Assembly: GCA_025175895.1 (NCBI GenBank)
Contig: CM046003.1
Coordinates: 47,486,335-47,550,334 of the forward strand
Direction of reading: 5' to 3'
Source: Wurfbainia villosa
Lineage: Eukaryota; Streptophyta; Magnoliopsida; Zingiberales; Zingiberaceae
Length of the DNA stretch: 64,000 bases
This document shows positions 32,064 to 43,176 of the stretch, one piece after another. The position numbers were made by a program, and so were the translations under genes. Numbering within the stretch: position 1 is the stretch's first letter; every line of letters begins with the position of its first letter. The notes under the pieces were generated by a model. The model had not been told where the DNA came from. It worked only from the letters and a program-made list of their open reading frames with translations, and did no database searches.

Positions 32064-34291
32064 TGTTAGTAATATATGAGAGATGTCCTAAGGCAATCGC
32101 CTTATGTATGAACCATTTATATGATAAATGAAGATTCACTATTTGAGTATACATGTTTAATGTATTTGATTGGATCTTAAACTCATTTACTGAATGTCCA
32201 CGATACGATTCACAGCATGAGAGAATTTGTGATTGGATCACAACTAGTGAGTATCTCTACATGTGTAATTGTGATGTATCGAAATTATCCCTAGTCGATG
32301 AATTGATGAATTTGGACACCATCAATTCTGTCGAGACTAGCACGAGATATACTCCTTGGTGTATCCAAGCAGCTGATTCTCACTGGCTGGAGACATTGTG
32401 ATGTCCGGAGTTAATCGTGGATTCTAGTTATGGTAACTAGTTCATTGGATTGACCAGCCGTAAGACTTCATATGGTTCTCTGCATATATAGATATGTCAA
32501 TGAAGTTCTTACTGTGGCTTAAGTGCGATGTTCCTTTGACTTGCGGTATTCAAGTCATCTTGATCATGGAGACTTATGCTTTGACATCTTAAGCAAACAT
32601 CTCTAAGGAGATGTGGACCCGGGATGATTGGGTATAAGTCGAAGTGATCGAAGGTGTTTGAATAGCCTATAAAGGATTCACCACTCCTTGCGAGGAGATG
32701 TATACCCATGGCCTCTCGTCGGATTGTTACTAAAGTCTTTGGCCAAAGTATTACATGTTTAGAGTAAGGTACTCTTCGATACATGTGGAGTAACTAGAAT
32801 CCGTAGGATGAGGAAATGATACTTGGGCTAGGTGTGACGTAGTCAGCCTAGTGGGGACTGACACAATAGACCATGTCCTGAACCAAGTGGGTATAAGATG
32901 AGTGAAGGGAATGGGGCACGATTCATTCGAAGCATCAAGGGTTTCAGAAATAGTTCTGGATCAACCGTTGATCTTTTCGGTTAATTGGGGATCATGATGT
33001 ACTACTAGGTGCCACTCATGATCGTTCTATAATTAATGGTTAATTATAGACGGCCAACATAAATCGAGAACCTATTTGGTCACACGCACAACGAGTGTAA
33101 TCCAAAGGATTTAAAACGAGCTTGAGAATTGGATTCTCAGACCGAGAGAAACTAGGTTTGGTTGGACCAAACATAAAGCGAGCATGAAATCGTTTCAGTC
33201 GCAATGGAAGCGTGGATGGGCTGCGTCTTATGAAGACGTAATGGATGGACCAAAATGGTTTGGTTCTAATCCAATGGATAAGAATAAACCAAAGGGTTTG
33301 GTTTATTTTAAACGAATGAACCAAAAGTTGGTTCGGTTCGTTTTAACTTAAAATAAACCATCATGGTTTGGTTTATTTTAACTTATCTTAATGGAGCGGG
33401 TTAACGGGCTTTATGGATATGATCCATTAACCATTAAGAGAATTAGTTCTCTATAAAAGTGGGCTTAAGGGATTGTTAAACCCTAACTAATCCAAACCCT
33501 AGCCCCCCCTTGAGTTGCCACCCACTCCTTGGAGGAGTTAATCGGCGCCAACCCTAAAGCTGCCGCCGCCCAGCTTTGTGCCGCCGTCCAAGACCCTTGC
33601 CGGCGTCCAAGCTCCAGCCGGTGAACCTCCGGTGACCCTCCGGTGATCTCCTATAGGTTCGGCATCAAGGTGAGCTTTTTCTCTCCTTGTTTTGGCCGGC
33701 GCCTACTCCTCCACCAAGCTGTCCAGTTTTCTGGACAGCTTCTCCTCCTCTCGTCGGAGCATCGTTTGGACGACGGTTAGTGCTCCGACAGAGGCTAGCT
33801 TACCGGGGATTTGATCTCCGGTAATCCTCTAAGGTGGAGGACGAAGGATTCGTCAAACGGTTGACGAACACCTCTCCGGAGAAGCGAGTTTTGAGAACTC
33901 GTTTTGGATCCGAATTTGGATTCGGATCGTGATCATCTCTCGATCACGTCGTCTTCAACACGAGGCTAGTAACCTGTACGAAGACGAAGCTCGTGACTTA
34001 GCGAAGTCATCCCGAGGAGCTCGGCGTGGATACGGATAGAGACGATTCTTACGAGGATCGTTCCGGTTGATGCCGTTCCCGCTACACGTCATACGGAAGG
34101 TATAACGTAGTTTAATTTCCTTTTATTGCAAATTTTAATTTACAGTTATGTCTACACTTGTTGTAATAGCATGCGTGTGTTATGTGTGTTGTAATAAATA
34201 GGAGTATTTATTATTTTTAATTGCTTCCGCTGTGCTCATGTTTACGAAACATGATCGAACACACACACGCCGCGGTGCCGGAAACCCAACA
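32064..34291 (+). repeat. 3' LTR of element H (2228 bp)
   Basis: It has the same ends as the 5' LTR. It carries GC-rich pieces missing from the 5' copy (e.g. 33560-33640, with CCGG repeats). TATA box at 33452-33458. It ends at GAATG (34292-34296), the right target duplication. Confidence 0.92.
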
Positions 34292-34296
34292 GAATG
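34292..34296. other. Target-site duplication of element H (right)
   Basis: GAATG against GAACG on the left. Confidence 0.7.
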
Positions 34297-35079
34297 CAAG
34301 TCGATCTTTGACCTCACAGTTGAAGACTCGGTTTGCATTCATCAAATAGATCATGATAATCTTTATAGGTAATCTTAAAATTCTCTTTTGGTGGTCATTC
34401 TTCTTCCTCTCTCCCTCTCTCGTCTCCACTAATTGGCTAGCACCAACCGGAGACGAAGACTTGCTGTTCGTGGAGTTGTCTCATGTAATCCCGACATGGA
34501 TACTAATAGAGGCAAAGCTTGTTGGTCATGCTTGCAGTTTCTACGGATTCGAAAAGAATCCTGAAGGTATAATTTCTAAACTCGTTAAGTGAAAACATTT
34601 TACATATCGCTTATGACAATACATGTGATCCTGACCCCCGAAGATGTCTGGGATGGAATAAAAAATATTTTTTATTTTCTCTTCTGCTGGTTTTATTTTC
34701 TAGAATCTCCAACAGTGATTGGGCCAAATTTCGATCGCAATACGACCAGATCACGGTCGAAATCTAGCCCAATACGACAAGATGCATCATGACCACTATT
34801 GACCTAGATTTCAACTATGATCCGACCCGATCAAGCATGGTCGTGATCTGGTCACAGTCGCAAGCCTACTGTTGGCACCAATGTTGCAGTGAGGACGATG
34901 CAGATGACCTAACGGGTTCAAGGATTGGCTATAGCGCGCGAGCAAAATTACTGTGCATTCCATTTACTATGCATTTCGTGCGATTGGATGATAGATCAGA
35001 TATCAAGCACAGCCAGAACAAACGACAAATAGTGAGTCAAGTATGATTGCACACAGACACGTCACACAGGATACGCGCG

Positions 35080-35123
<44 letters not shown>

Positions 35124-35255
35124 CCAAGTGTTGTGCATGTTTTCATTTCCCATTTTCAATCCCAACTTGGTACATCTTCTAACCAACAGCCACTTCTCTA
35201 GTAAACTATCTGATCTGGTCAGATCATTACCTCAACCTAGATTGATCAGCTCATT
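34297..35255. other. Unassigned intergenic stretch
   Basis: No gene or repeat family could be recognised apart from the CA microsatellite. Short frames (34353-34592, 34789-35046) have no visible motifs. Repeated GATC-CGACC-like words near 34740-34860 do not form a clear tandem repeat. Confidence 0.4.
35081..35123. repeat. (CA)n-(TA)n microsatellite
   Basis: About 17 CA units followed by five TA units. Confidence 0.95.
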
Positions 35256-35519
35256 CAGCTACCTATAGAGGAAGAAATAAAAGATGTTTTGTTTGACATT
35301 GGGGATAAACGGGTGCCCGATTTGGACGACTACAAGTCAAAGTTTCTCAAGCACATATGGGAGATTATTCATGTATATTTTTTGATTGACATTATAGAAT
35401 TCTTTCAACACGGAAAGTTTTTTTGCCAATGGAACCACATGCTCATTACCTTGGTTTCTAAATTTTCACATGCTAGTAAGGTATCTAACTATTAACCCAT
35501 CTCCTACTGCACAATATTC
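35256..35519 (+). pseudogene. LINE reverse-transcriptase fragment
   Basis: The frame from 35256 reads QLPIEEEIKDVLFDIGDKRV, then PDLDDYKSKFLKHIWEII, then FFQHGKFFCQWNHMLITLVS with SHASKVSNY, a stop at 35493-35495, and PISYC. This follows the order of the fingers/palm start of plant LINE RTs (EI..A.FDIG..K.PGPDGY..KF....W, then W....I.LIPK, then RPISC). The conserved PGPDG is degraded to PDLDD. The fragment stops where element E's LTR begins, so E seems to have inserted in it or beside it. Only about 85 residues remain; no endonuclease domain is seen upstream. Confidence 0.65.
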
Positions 35520-35753
35520 TATTGGTGCAATTGGCCCAAGTCACGATTAATCAGACTCGAGTTTGACTCGAGTAGTATTTTGATGTTTGATGATGAGTTG
35601 ACCATTGTCTTATAATGGGTTGACTATATGGTTGACATGAGGTTGACCATATGATGGAGAAGTCCAAGTGGGACACTTGGCATGGAAATTCCAAGGATGA
35701 GTCTTGGCAAGGGAAAGTCCAAGCTTGAGTCTTGGCAAATGGAAAGTCCAACA
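35520..35753 (+). repeat. 5' LTR of element E, left arm
   Basis: It starts TATTGGTGCAATTGGCCC, a decayed form of the B LTR start TGTTGGTGCAATCGGCCC. It includes the first CCAAG...CTTGG repeats. It is split by element A at 35754, with the CAACA duplication inside a hairpin repeat. Confidence 0.8.
35749..35753. other. Target-site duplication of element A (left)
   Basis: CAACA, repeated at 44975-44979. Confidence 0.9.
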
Positions 35754-37509
35754 TGTTGGACTATCCGAGCCGCAAAAACTGCTTTTTGCATTGCGAAAAC
35801 CCCGGAAGTCAACCACGAATCTTTGCGAAGGTAAATAAAACTACATGTACATGTTTAAAAACTTTAGATCTACTCTAGATCTACATGTTAAGAGTTTACC
35901 CTTGATGCGACGCCCTTCGCTTATCCCGCTCATCCAAATGGCTTGCTGGAACTCGAGAGTGTCAAGTGTACACTCCTCTATAGGTATCCATACAAGTAAT
36001 AGGTGGAGAAAAACAACCTAGAGTGTGCTAGCACCCCTTGGAGGCTCACAGCAAGATGAGAAAGATTAGGGAGAGAGCTTGAGGGAAGAGAGGAGGAAGA
36101 AGATGAAGTTACACAACTTAACTTCACACTTTTATAACCCACTATAAGGGGGTTACATGCATGCATGTAACTCCAAGAGCCAATTGGTCTCCCTCATGAG
36201 ATGACACCCCATGATGTGTCCATGATGATGTAGAACATCATTATTGGCCGGCCCCATATCAAGTCACCATGACATGGAAATTGGTCAAGTCAAAATTGAT
36301 CATTCATCTTCCCTCTCAAGTCAAGTCAAACTTTACCTCTTATCTCCCATGGTTGATCAAATCCAACCATTTGATTCAAGTCAATTTAATTTAATGAATC
36401 TCAATTCATTAGTTTAAATTGAATCGATGATTCAAATCTAAATTAGACTCATTCAACACTTGAATCAACTTGAGTCCAACTCAATTAGTCTAATTTGGAT
36501 TACTCTTAATCCAATTTGGTTCATCCCATTAACCTAATCCTCATGGTTCATCATATGAACCTAATCTCTATCTAATTGCCCTTTGTGTGTGACCGATTTA
36601 AGAACATAAGCAATGAGCGGTATCTAGCAACACATCATTGCTACCCAAGTTACAAGAATGTTAAGATCCAACATCACCTTTGTGACTACTAATTGTGACT
36701 CTCACAATATGTGACAATGTTCCTCTATCCTTGACATCTAGATTGACCAACTGAGGCATAAACTGTGTCATCTTCGGTACAATATATATCTTGAACTCCA
36801 AGTAGACTCACTCTAATCAAATGAGCTCAATATCTCATATTGACTCATTTAGGTATGACCATGCACTTAGTGGTCTCACTCTATCAAGAATAACGATGTC
36901 ACTCCCGTCATATAGGAGGGATAGATCCCATCTACATCACTAACATCCCTATGCATATTTTGTTATATACCCAGTAATCACCTTTATAGTCCACCCATTT
37001 ACGGGTGACGTTTGACGAAGCCAAAGTATGCAACTCCTTATGTAGGGAACCATGGTGACTTCAGGTCCAAGGACTAATAGTCATACTAATAGTAACATGA
37101 GAAAGTATATGACACTCATATAACGATCCATGATACTTTCTCATGGCGGGTCATTCAGTATACATTCTCCAATGCATACCCATGTGTCAACTTGATATCA
37201 CATATCCATAACTTGTGAGATCAAGTCATCGAGTTGACCTACATGCTAGTCTCTTTGCATTAACATTGTCCCTGAATGTTAATACTTGACTAGGAATGAT
37301 TAAGAGTAGTGTTCTCTATATCATCTCATTATCGATTCAACCAATCTATTGATATAGATAAGAACCTTCTACTCAAGGATGTTATTATACTTAGGTATTT
37401 GCCACCAATACAAGTAAATATAATAACCATGCATTTATAAATAGGAATATGATACAACAAAGTCTATACAACAATCATCACATGATTGGCTCTACGGCTT
37501 TCAGTAATA
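35754..37509 (-). repeat. 3' LTR of element A (1756 bp)
   Basis: Compared with the 5' LTR it lacks about 37 bp near 36593 (the CTATAGGTTCTTGTAACATT region) and about 6 bp near 36184. The TATA box in TTATAAAAGTG (near 36136-36126, minus) is intact here, whereas the 5' LTR has TTATGAAAG. The inner end is decayed (TATTACTG for TGTTAGTG). Confidence 0.9.
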
Positions 37510-37525
37510 ATCTCCCACTAGCACT
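37510..37525 (-). other. Polypurine tract of element A
   Basis: The minus strand reads TGCTAGTGGGAGAT, the copia-type PPT, abutting the 3' LTR. Confidence 0.8.
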
Positions 37526-37539
37526 AGCGCCAATCATTG

Positions 37540-39008
37540 TAGTATCTAATGCCCAATGACCTAATGTGACTATCATGCTTTTTCTGTGCCAAAGCCTTGG
37601 TCAAGGGATCTGCGACGTTAGCTTCTGTGGGTACTCTGCAAATCTTCACATCTCCTCTATCGATAATCTCTCGAATGAGATGGAAGCGCCGTAGTATGTG
37701 TTTTGTCCGCTAGTGTGAGCGAGGTTCCTTAGCCTACGCAATCGCTCCATTGTTGTCACAATAGAGCTCAATAGGACCTGCTATGCTAGGAACCACCCCA
37801 AGCTCAAGAATGAACTCATGATCCAAACCGCTTCCTTTGTCACGCCTCGATGCAGGATATACTCTTATTGTAGAATCAACAATCGGTCTCGCTCAACTTT
37901 TCCATCTCACAACGCCACCATTCAAGCAAAACACGAACCCTAACTGCGATCTATAATCATCCTGGTCAGTTTGGAAGCTGGCATCACTGTAACCCTTTAC
38001 AGCTAACTCCTCATCGCCTCCAAATATCAAGAAATATTCTTTAGTCTTTCTCAAGTACTTAAGAATATTCTTGATAGTTATCCAGTGATGCTCACCTGGA
38101 TCTGACTGGTATCTACTCATCATGCTCAAAGCATACGAGACATCAGGACGAGTACATAGCATGGCGTACATGATAGATCCCATGGCCGATGCATAAGGGA
38201 TTTTATCCATGCGATCTTTCTCCTCTCTAGAAGAGGGACTTTGAGTCTTCGAAAGACTCAATAGAAGTCCCTTCTTGAAATTTTGCATGGAAAACAGAAG
38301 TCCCTTCTTGAAATTTTGCATGGAAAACCGTAGTAATACCGTGTCAATATATGTACTCTGACTTAGGCCAAGCAATCTCTTAGATCTATCTCTATAGATC
38401 TTGATGGCTAGAATACAGGCTGCTTCACCTAAGTCCTTCATTGAGAAGCACGTCCCCAGCCAAGTCTTCACAAACTATAGCAAAGGGATGTCATTGTCAA
38501 TGAATAGTATGTCATCCACATACAATACAAGGAAGACAACTATGTTTCCATTAACCCTCTTGTAGACATAAGATTCATCTTCATTCTTGATGAAACCAAA
38601 CTGTTTGATCGCATCATCGAATTGAAGATTCCAGCTCCGAGAAGCTTGCTTTAGCCCATAAATGGACTTTTGTAGCTTGCATACTTTTCCAGTATGCTGT
38701 GGATCTACAAAACCCTCAGGCTGTGTCATTTACACATCCTCGAGCAAGTTTCCATTCAGAAATGCGATTTTGACATCCATATGCCAGATCTCATAATCAT
38801 TGTATGCTGCAATAGCAAGCATGATCCGAATGGACTTAAACATTGCCACTGAAGAAAAGGTTTCATCATAGTCAATACCATGAATTTGCTTGAAACCTTT
38901 AGCCACCAATCGGCCCTTATAGGTATGCGTAAGTCCATCCATGTCAGTCTTTCTCTTAAAGACCCACTTACACCCAATGGATTTGACGCCTTCAGGTGGA
39001 TCAACCAA
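37540..39008 (-). pseudogene. A pol: reverse transcriptase and RNase H
   Basis: Frame pieces: 39008-38730 (GVKSIGCKWVFKRKTDMDG to FLNGNLLEDV), a stop, 38729-38475 (MTQPEGF, YGLKQASRSWN, box YVDD at 38522-38511), then after a shift 38471-37893 (MKDLGEAACILAIKIYRDR to YSDASFQTDQDD). The last part, to about 37540, still reads as RNase H (LYCDNNGAIA, HILRRFHLIREII, ANVADPLTKALAQ) with CAG-to-TAG stops and an indel near 37860. A 33-bp tandem duplication at 38263-38330 repeats SMQNFKKGLL. It would copy RNA to DNA if intact; this copy cannot. Confidence 0.85.
38263..38330 (-). repeat. 33-bp tandem duplication within A pol
   Basis: AGAAGTCCCTTCTTGAAATT plus TTGCATGGAAAAC occurs twice head to tail. 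Being a multiple of three, it adds 11 codons without a shift. Confidence 0.85.
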
Positions 39009-40723
39009 AGTCCATACTTAGTTGGTGTACATAGATTTCATCTCGGATCTCATGGCCTCTAGCCATTTCTCAGAATTTGGGCTCATCACAGCTTCTTGAT
39101 AGGAGGTAGGCTCATTCTCAATGAGCATAACATCATCATGGTCAGACAAGAGAAATGAGTATCTCTCAAGATGACGACGTACCCTATCAGACCTGTAAAG
39201 AGGTAGATCTACCTAAACACGTTGTTGTTCCACAACTTTTTGTGCAACAATCTCATCACCCACAACACTTTGTGGTTCCTGTTCAACCTCCATTAAGGCC
39301 TCAGTGCTATGGTCCCTATCTTGAATTTCTTCAAGATCGAACGTACTCCCACTAGTTTTTCTAGAAACAAAATCTCTTTCTATAAATACCCCAGTCTTTG
39401 CCACAAACACTTTGTGCTGACTGGGAATGTAAAAGTAATATCCCTTCGTTTCCTTGGGATATCCAACAAAATATCACTTATCGGATTTGGGTCCCATTTT
39501 GTCTGAGACTTGACGTCGAACGTAAGCCTCACAACCCCAAATCCTCATGAAAAACATCTTGGGATTTCTCCCTGTCCATATCGTATATGGTATCTTTATC
39601 ACAACCTTAGATGGTATATAGTTAAGTGTGAAGGTTGCTATGTCTAGAGCATATCCCTAAAAGGATATAGAAATATCTATGTGACTCATCATAGACCGTA
39701 CCATATCTAATATGGTACGATTCCTCCTTTCATATTCCACTGTGGTGTTCTAGGAGGAGTGAGTTGGGATAGAATCTCACACTCAGCTAGATAGTCATGA
39801 AACTCATGGCTAAGGTATTCACCACCTCGATTTGATCGAAGTATCTTAATACTCTTGCCAAGCTGGTTTTGTACTTCATTCTTGAATTCTTTGAACTTTT
39901 CAAAGGATTCTGACTTATGTGTTATCAGATACACATAACCATATATACTGAAGTCATCAGTAAATGTAATGAAGAACCTATAACCACCTCTAGCAGCCAC
40001 ATTGAAAGGGCCACATACATCACTATGTATAAGTCCTAACAAGTATGTTGTTCTTTCGCTGTGTCCACTAAAGAGAGTCTTGGTCATCTTTCCTAGAATG
40101 CAAGACTCGCATGTCTCATATGATTCAAAATCAAATGAGTCCAGTAGCCCATCCTTATGGAGCTGGGATAAGCGACTCTCATTTATGTGACCTAAGCGAT
40201 AATGTCAGAGATAGATTTGGTTCAACTCATTTGACTTGAACCTTTTGGTACTTATGTTATAGATGGGGCTCTCTAAGTCTAGAATGTAGAGTTCGTTCAT
40301 CAAAGGTGCACTACAATAGAACATATCATTTAAATAAGCTGAACAATATTTGTTCTTTATTATAAATGAAAAGCCTTTCTTGTCCAAACAAGAAACTGAA
40401 ATTATGTTCTTAGTCAAAGCAGACACATAACAACATTCATCTAGTTCTAGTACAAGCCTAGAGGGCAGAGATAGATCATAAGTTCCTACAGCAATAGCAG
40501 CAACTCTTGCTCCATTGCCTACTGGTAGGTCCACATTGCCCTTTGTTAATGCCCTTCTATTTCTCAGCGCCTGCACATTGGTACAAATGTGAGATGCACA
40601 TCCGGTATCTAATACCCATGATGTAGAAATAGATAGATTGACTTCTATGACGTATATACCTGAAGTAGAAGTCTCACTTCTCTTCTTCTTAAGATCTTCT
40701 AGGTATGCCTTGCAGTTACGCTT
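39009..40723 (-). pseudogene. A pol: protease and integrase
   Basis: The protease box DTG (WVLDTGCASHIC) lies at 40609-40601. The integrase zinc domain reads HYRLGHIN...CESC, and the Trp before it has become TGA near 40214. In the core, the first Asp is retained (HSDVCGPF) but the second reads RSNRGGEY, Asn in place of Asp, at 39832-39830. A short deletion near 39735 removes the region of the catalytic Glu (relatives read WNSVSERRN) and shifts the frame. The linker to RT (39200-39500) is in another frame. Integrase is therefore dead by three independent lesions. Confidence 0.83.
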
Positions 40724-41491
40724 CTAGTGTCCAGCTTCCTTATAGTGGAAGCAAGTCCCTTCCTTGGCCACCCCTCCTTTCAGTTTCAGTGTCTTGCCTT
40801 TGCCGTTGGCTTGAGACTTTCCCTTACCTTTAGGCTTGCCATTGCCTTTCTTCTTTTGCACCATCAAAATGGAGTTAGGTTTTTCCTTCTTAAGGTTGAG
40901 CTCAACAGTTCTCAACATGCTGAGCATCTCAGGAAGTGGCTTATCAATTTCATTCATGTTGTAATTCATGACAAATTGATTGTAGCTTTGTGGCAAATAT
41001 TGCAAGATCAAGTCAGTGGCCAGCTCTTGGCCAAGTGGGAATCCCAACCTCTGTAGGTTCTCTATGTACCCAATCATCTTGAGTACATATGGACCTACGG
41101 GAGTCCTATCTTGCATCTTGGACTGAAATAGTGCCTTAGAGATCTCGTATCTCTCGTGCCTAGTTTATCCTTGATACAGTTGACGAAGATGTTCAACCAT
41201 ATCAAAAGTATTCATGAACTCGTGTTGCTTCTGAAGCTCAGAGTTCATGGTCGTGAGCATGAGGCATGACACATCTAATGCATCGTCTTGATGCTTCTTG
41301 TAAGCATCTCGGTCAGCTCGCGAGGCAGTGGCAAGAGGTGCCTCCGGAATGGGCTGCTCCAGGACGTACAATTTTCTTTCTTGGGTGAGAACGATTCTCA
41401 GATTCATGTACTAGTCAAGGAAATTAGCTCCATTGAGCTTGTCCTTCTCAAGGACAGAACCCAGGGAGAGAGTGTTTGTGTTTGTCGACAT
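40724..41491 (-). pseudogene. A gag (start to zinc knuckle, three stops)
   Basis: ATG at 41491 opens MSTNTNTLSLGSVLEKDKLN, as in F. In-frame stops are TAG for Trp at residue 27 (FLDW in F), TAA for Gln near 41167-41165 (QGQARHERYE in F), and TAG for Trp in the zinc knuckle (CFHYKEAGH-stop-KRNC). The frame never shifts. UBN2-type motifs such as LGQELATDLILQ and the Lys/Gly-rich linker before the knuckle are kept. Pol follows directly. Confidence 0.85.
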
Positions 41492-42159
41492 GGTAATCTA
41501 CAACATACACAATGAAGAAAATTAATATCATATTCCATTTATCATTTAATTAGACCTTTAATCAAATGATGCTCCCACTGAATTATAGGACTTTTGTAGA
41601 ATCGAGTCATAGATGTCGTCAAACCACATTACTAGATTCATACAAACTAGCTATAATTCTTGCGAGACAAGATCCACATCATACTACACCTTGAGTTAGC
41701 TTTTGCTAAATTGCCCAAGACTTAGTATGATCGGTAGGTAACACATTACCGATTACATCTCTATGCAACTCTTGTTTATAGGATCAAGATCCACATTTAC
41801 AAAATACCATGAGTTAGCTTTGGCTAAATCGCCCAAGATTTAGTGTAAATGTAACCTTATCCTACCTTTCCAACGGTTGGAATATGCCTATAGTTTTACT
41901 CGATCCAATTGAGTTAACTAGTTTTACTCAATCTAATTGAGCTTATTCTCACCCAAGCTGTGATAGGTGGGACCAAGATTGTCCCTCCGTAGCCTACCAA
42001 GATAATATGCATTGCTCTGCTGTGGCAGATTCAACAACAACAAATGATCGAGGTAGTGATGGGTATCAAAACTTGGTAGGCATTTTTGAGTTGATTCGAT
42101 TAAGATCTAATCTAATCGTGAATGTGTATCATATACGCATCAAGGCCTTTATTACCCTA

Positions 42160-42289
42160 CACTAGCATGCATCACATACATACAAGCAATATACTAGCAT
42201 GCATCATATACATACAAGCAAAATATCCTAGCATGCATCATATACATACAAGAAAAATTTACTAGCATGCATCACATACATACAAGCAA

Positions 42290-42290
<1 letters not shown>
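42160..42290. repeat. GCATGCATCATATACATACA tandem repeats in the A leader
   Basis: About four units of roughly 34 bp, each with a GCATGC palindrome, next to the TA run. F has the same arrangement at 61097-61220. Confidence 0.75.

Positions 42291-42294
<4 letters not shown>

Positions 42295-42361
<67 letters not shown>
42295..42361. repeat. (TA)n microsatellite in the A leader
   Basis: About 33 TA units, at the same leader position as the TA run of F (60987-61069). Confidence 0.95.
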
Positions 42362-42364
<3 letters not shown>

Positions 42365-43162
42365 TAATTGTGATGAGGTCATTTCCCTACTACGATCTTC
42401 TCAAGCCAATGAGAAGATCGGACGGTCAACCTAGGGTTAGCAGCTGTTCCAAGCACCTCCTTTGACCGCCATGTGTCGTCGGCACCCTCTTCGTAACTCC
42501 GTCTACTAGTGGACCTTCCACTTCTCCATTTTGTACATTACAAACATGAAACTCGAGTTACATTCGAGTCTAAAACTATTTACAACTGGAATTTTAAAAG
42601 AAGAGGCACGACGCGTAAGTCGCATTCTCGATACAACATGCACAACCATAAAAATGGCACGCAAGTCGTATTATTAATTACAACATATTTATCCAATCAC
42701 ATTGGAGTTCTTGGGCCATGACCATCATAGAATTATACATAATTCTAAATTATGTATTTTATAGAAATTTCTATAATTTTCTTCTTTTTTTTTTTCAATT
42801 TTATGAGTCACATCTCCATAACGGTCCCACTAAGCGATTTCCGGGTGCGGTCGCGGGACAATGCCCCTTTCGGGGTTAGGGGCAATGCCCCTACTCACAA
42901 AATCAACCTTGTGAGTGTCCCATCTTTATCTTATAGTGACTTAAGTCACTGTCCCAAAACCCTAAAGCGAGAATTCGCCGTTTCAGAGAGTTTTTCTCGG
43001 TGGTTGAAGCCTACAAGTGTCCCAACACTTGTTGCTTCGACTCTTCGAGAAAAATACCCAAAAAATCTATAAAAATAGGAAATTTACAGAAACTTACAGA
43101 TCTGTAATTTTTATATCTAATACAAAAACTATAAAACTAAACCACATACATGCTTCGCACGT

Positions 43163-43175
43163 GGCTATGATACAA
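43163..43175 (-). other. Primer-binding site of element A (degenerate)
   Basis: The minus strand reads TTGTATCATAGCC against the expected TGGTATCAGAGCC, with two or three changes. Confidence 0.75.
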
Positions 43176-43176
43176 C

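Larger units (their letters stand above)
24931..34291 (+). mobile_element. Copia element H, full length but decayed
   Basis: Element order: 5' LTR, PBS, long leader with four stem-loops, gag, protease, integrase, RT, RNase H, PPT, 3' LTR, with integrase before RT as in Ty1/copia. The integrase catalytic triad and the YVDD box are intact, but gag has a frameshift and an internal deletion, and pol has several stops and frameshifts, so it cannot mobilise itself. It inserted into the end of a Gypsy LTR. Confidence 0.9.
41492..43162 (-). other. Leader of element A (1.7 kb, noncoding)
   Basis: It has the same order of blocks as the F leader: a GC-rich segment near the PBS (42840-42980), a TA run (42295-42361), and GCATGCATCA-CATACATACAAGC repeats (42160-42290). 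Repeats of GAGTTAGCTTTGGCTAAATC (41700-41850) also recur in F (61560-61700). No ORF is supported. Confidence 0.65.
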
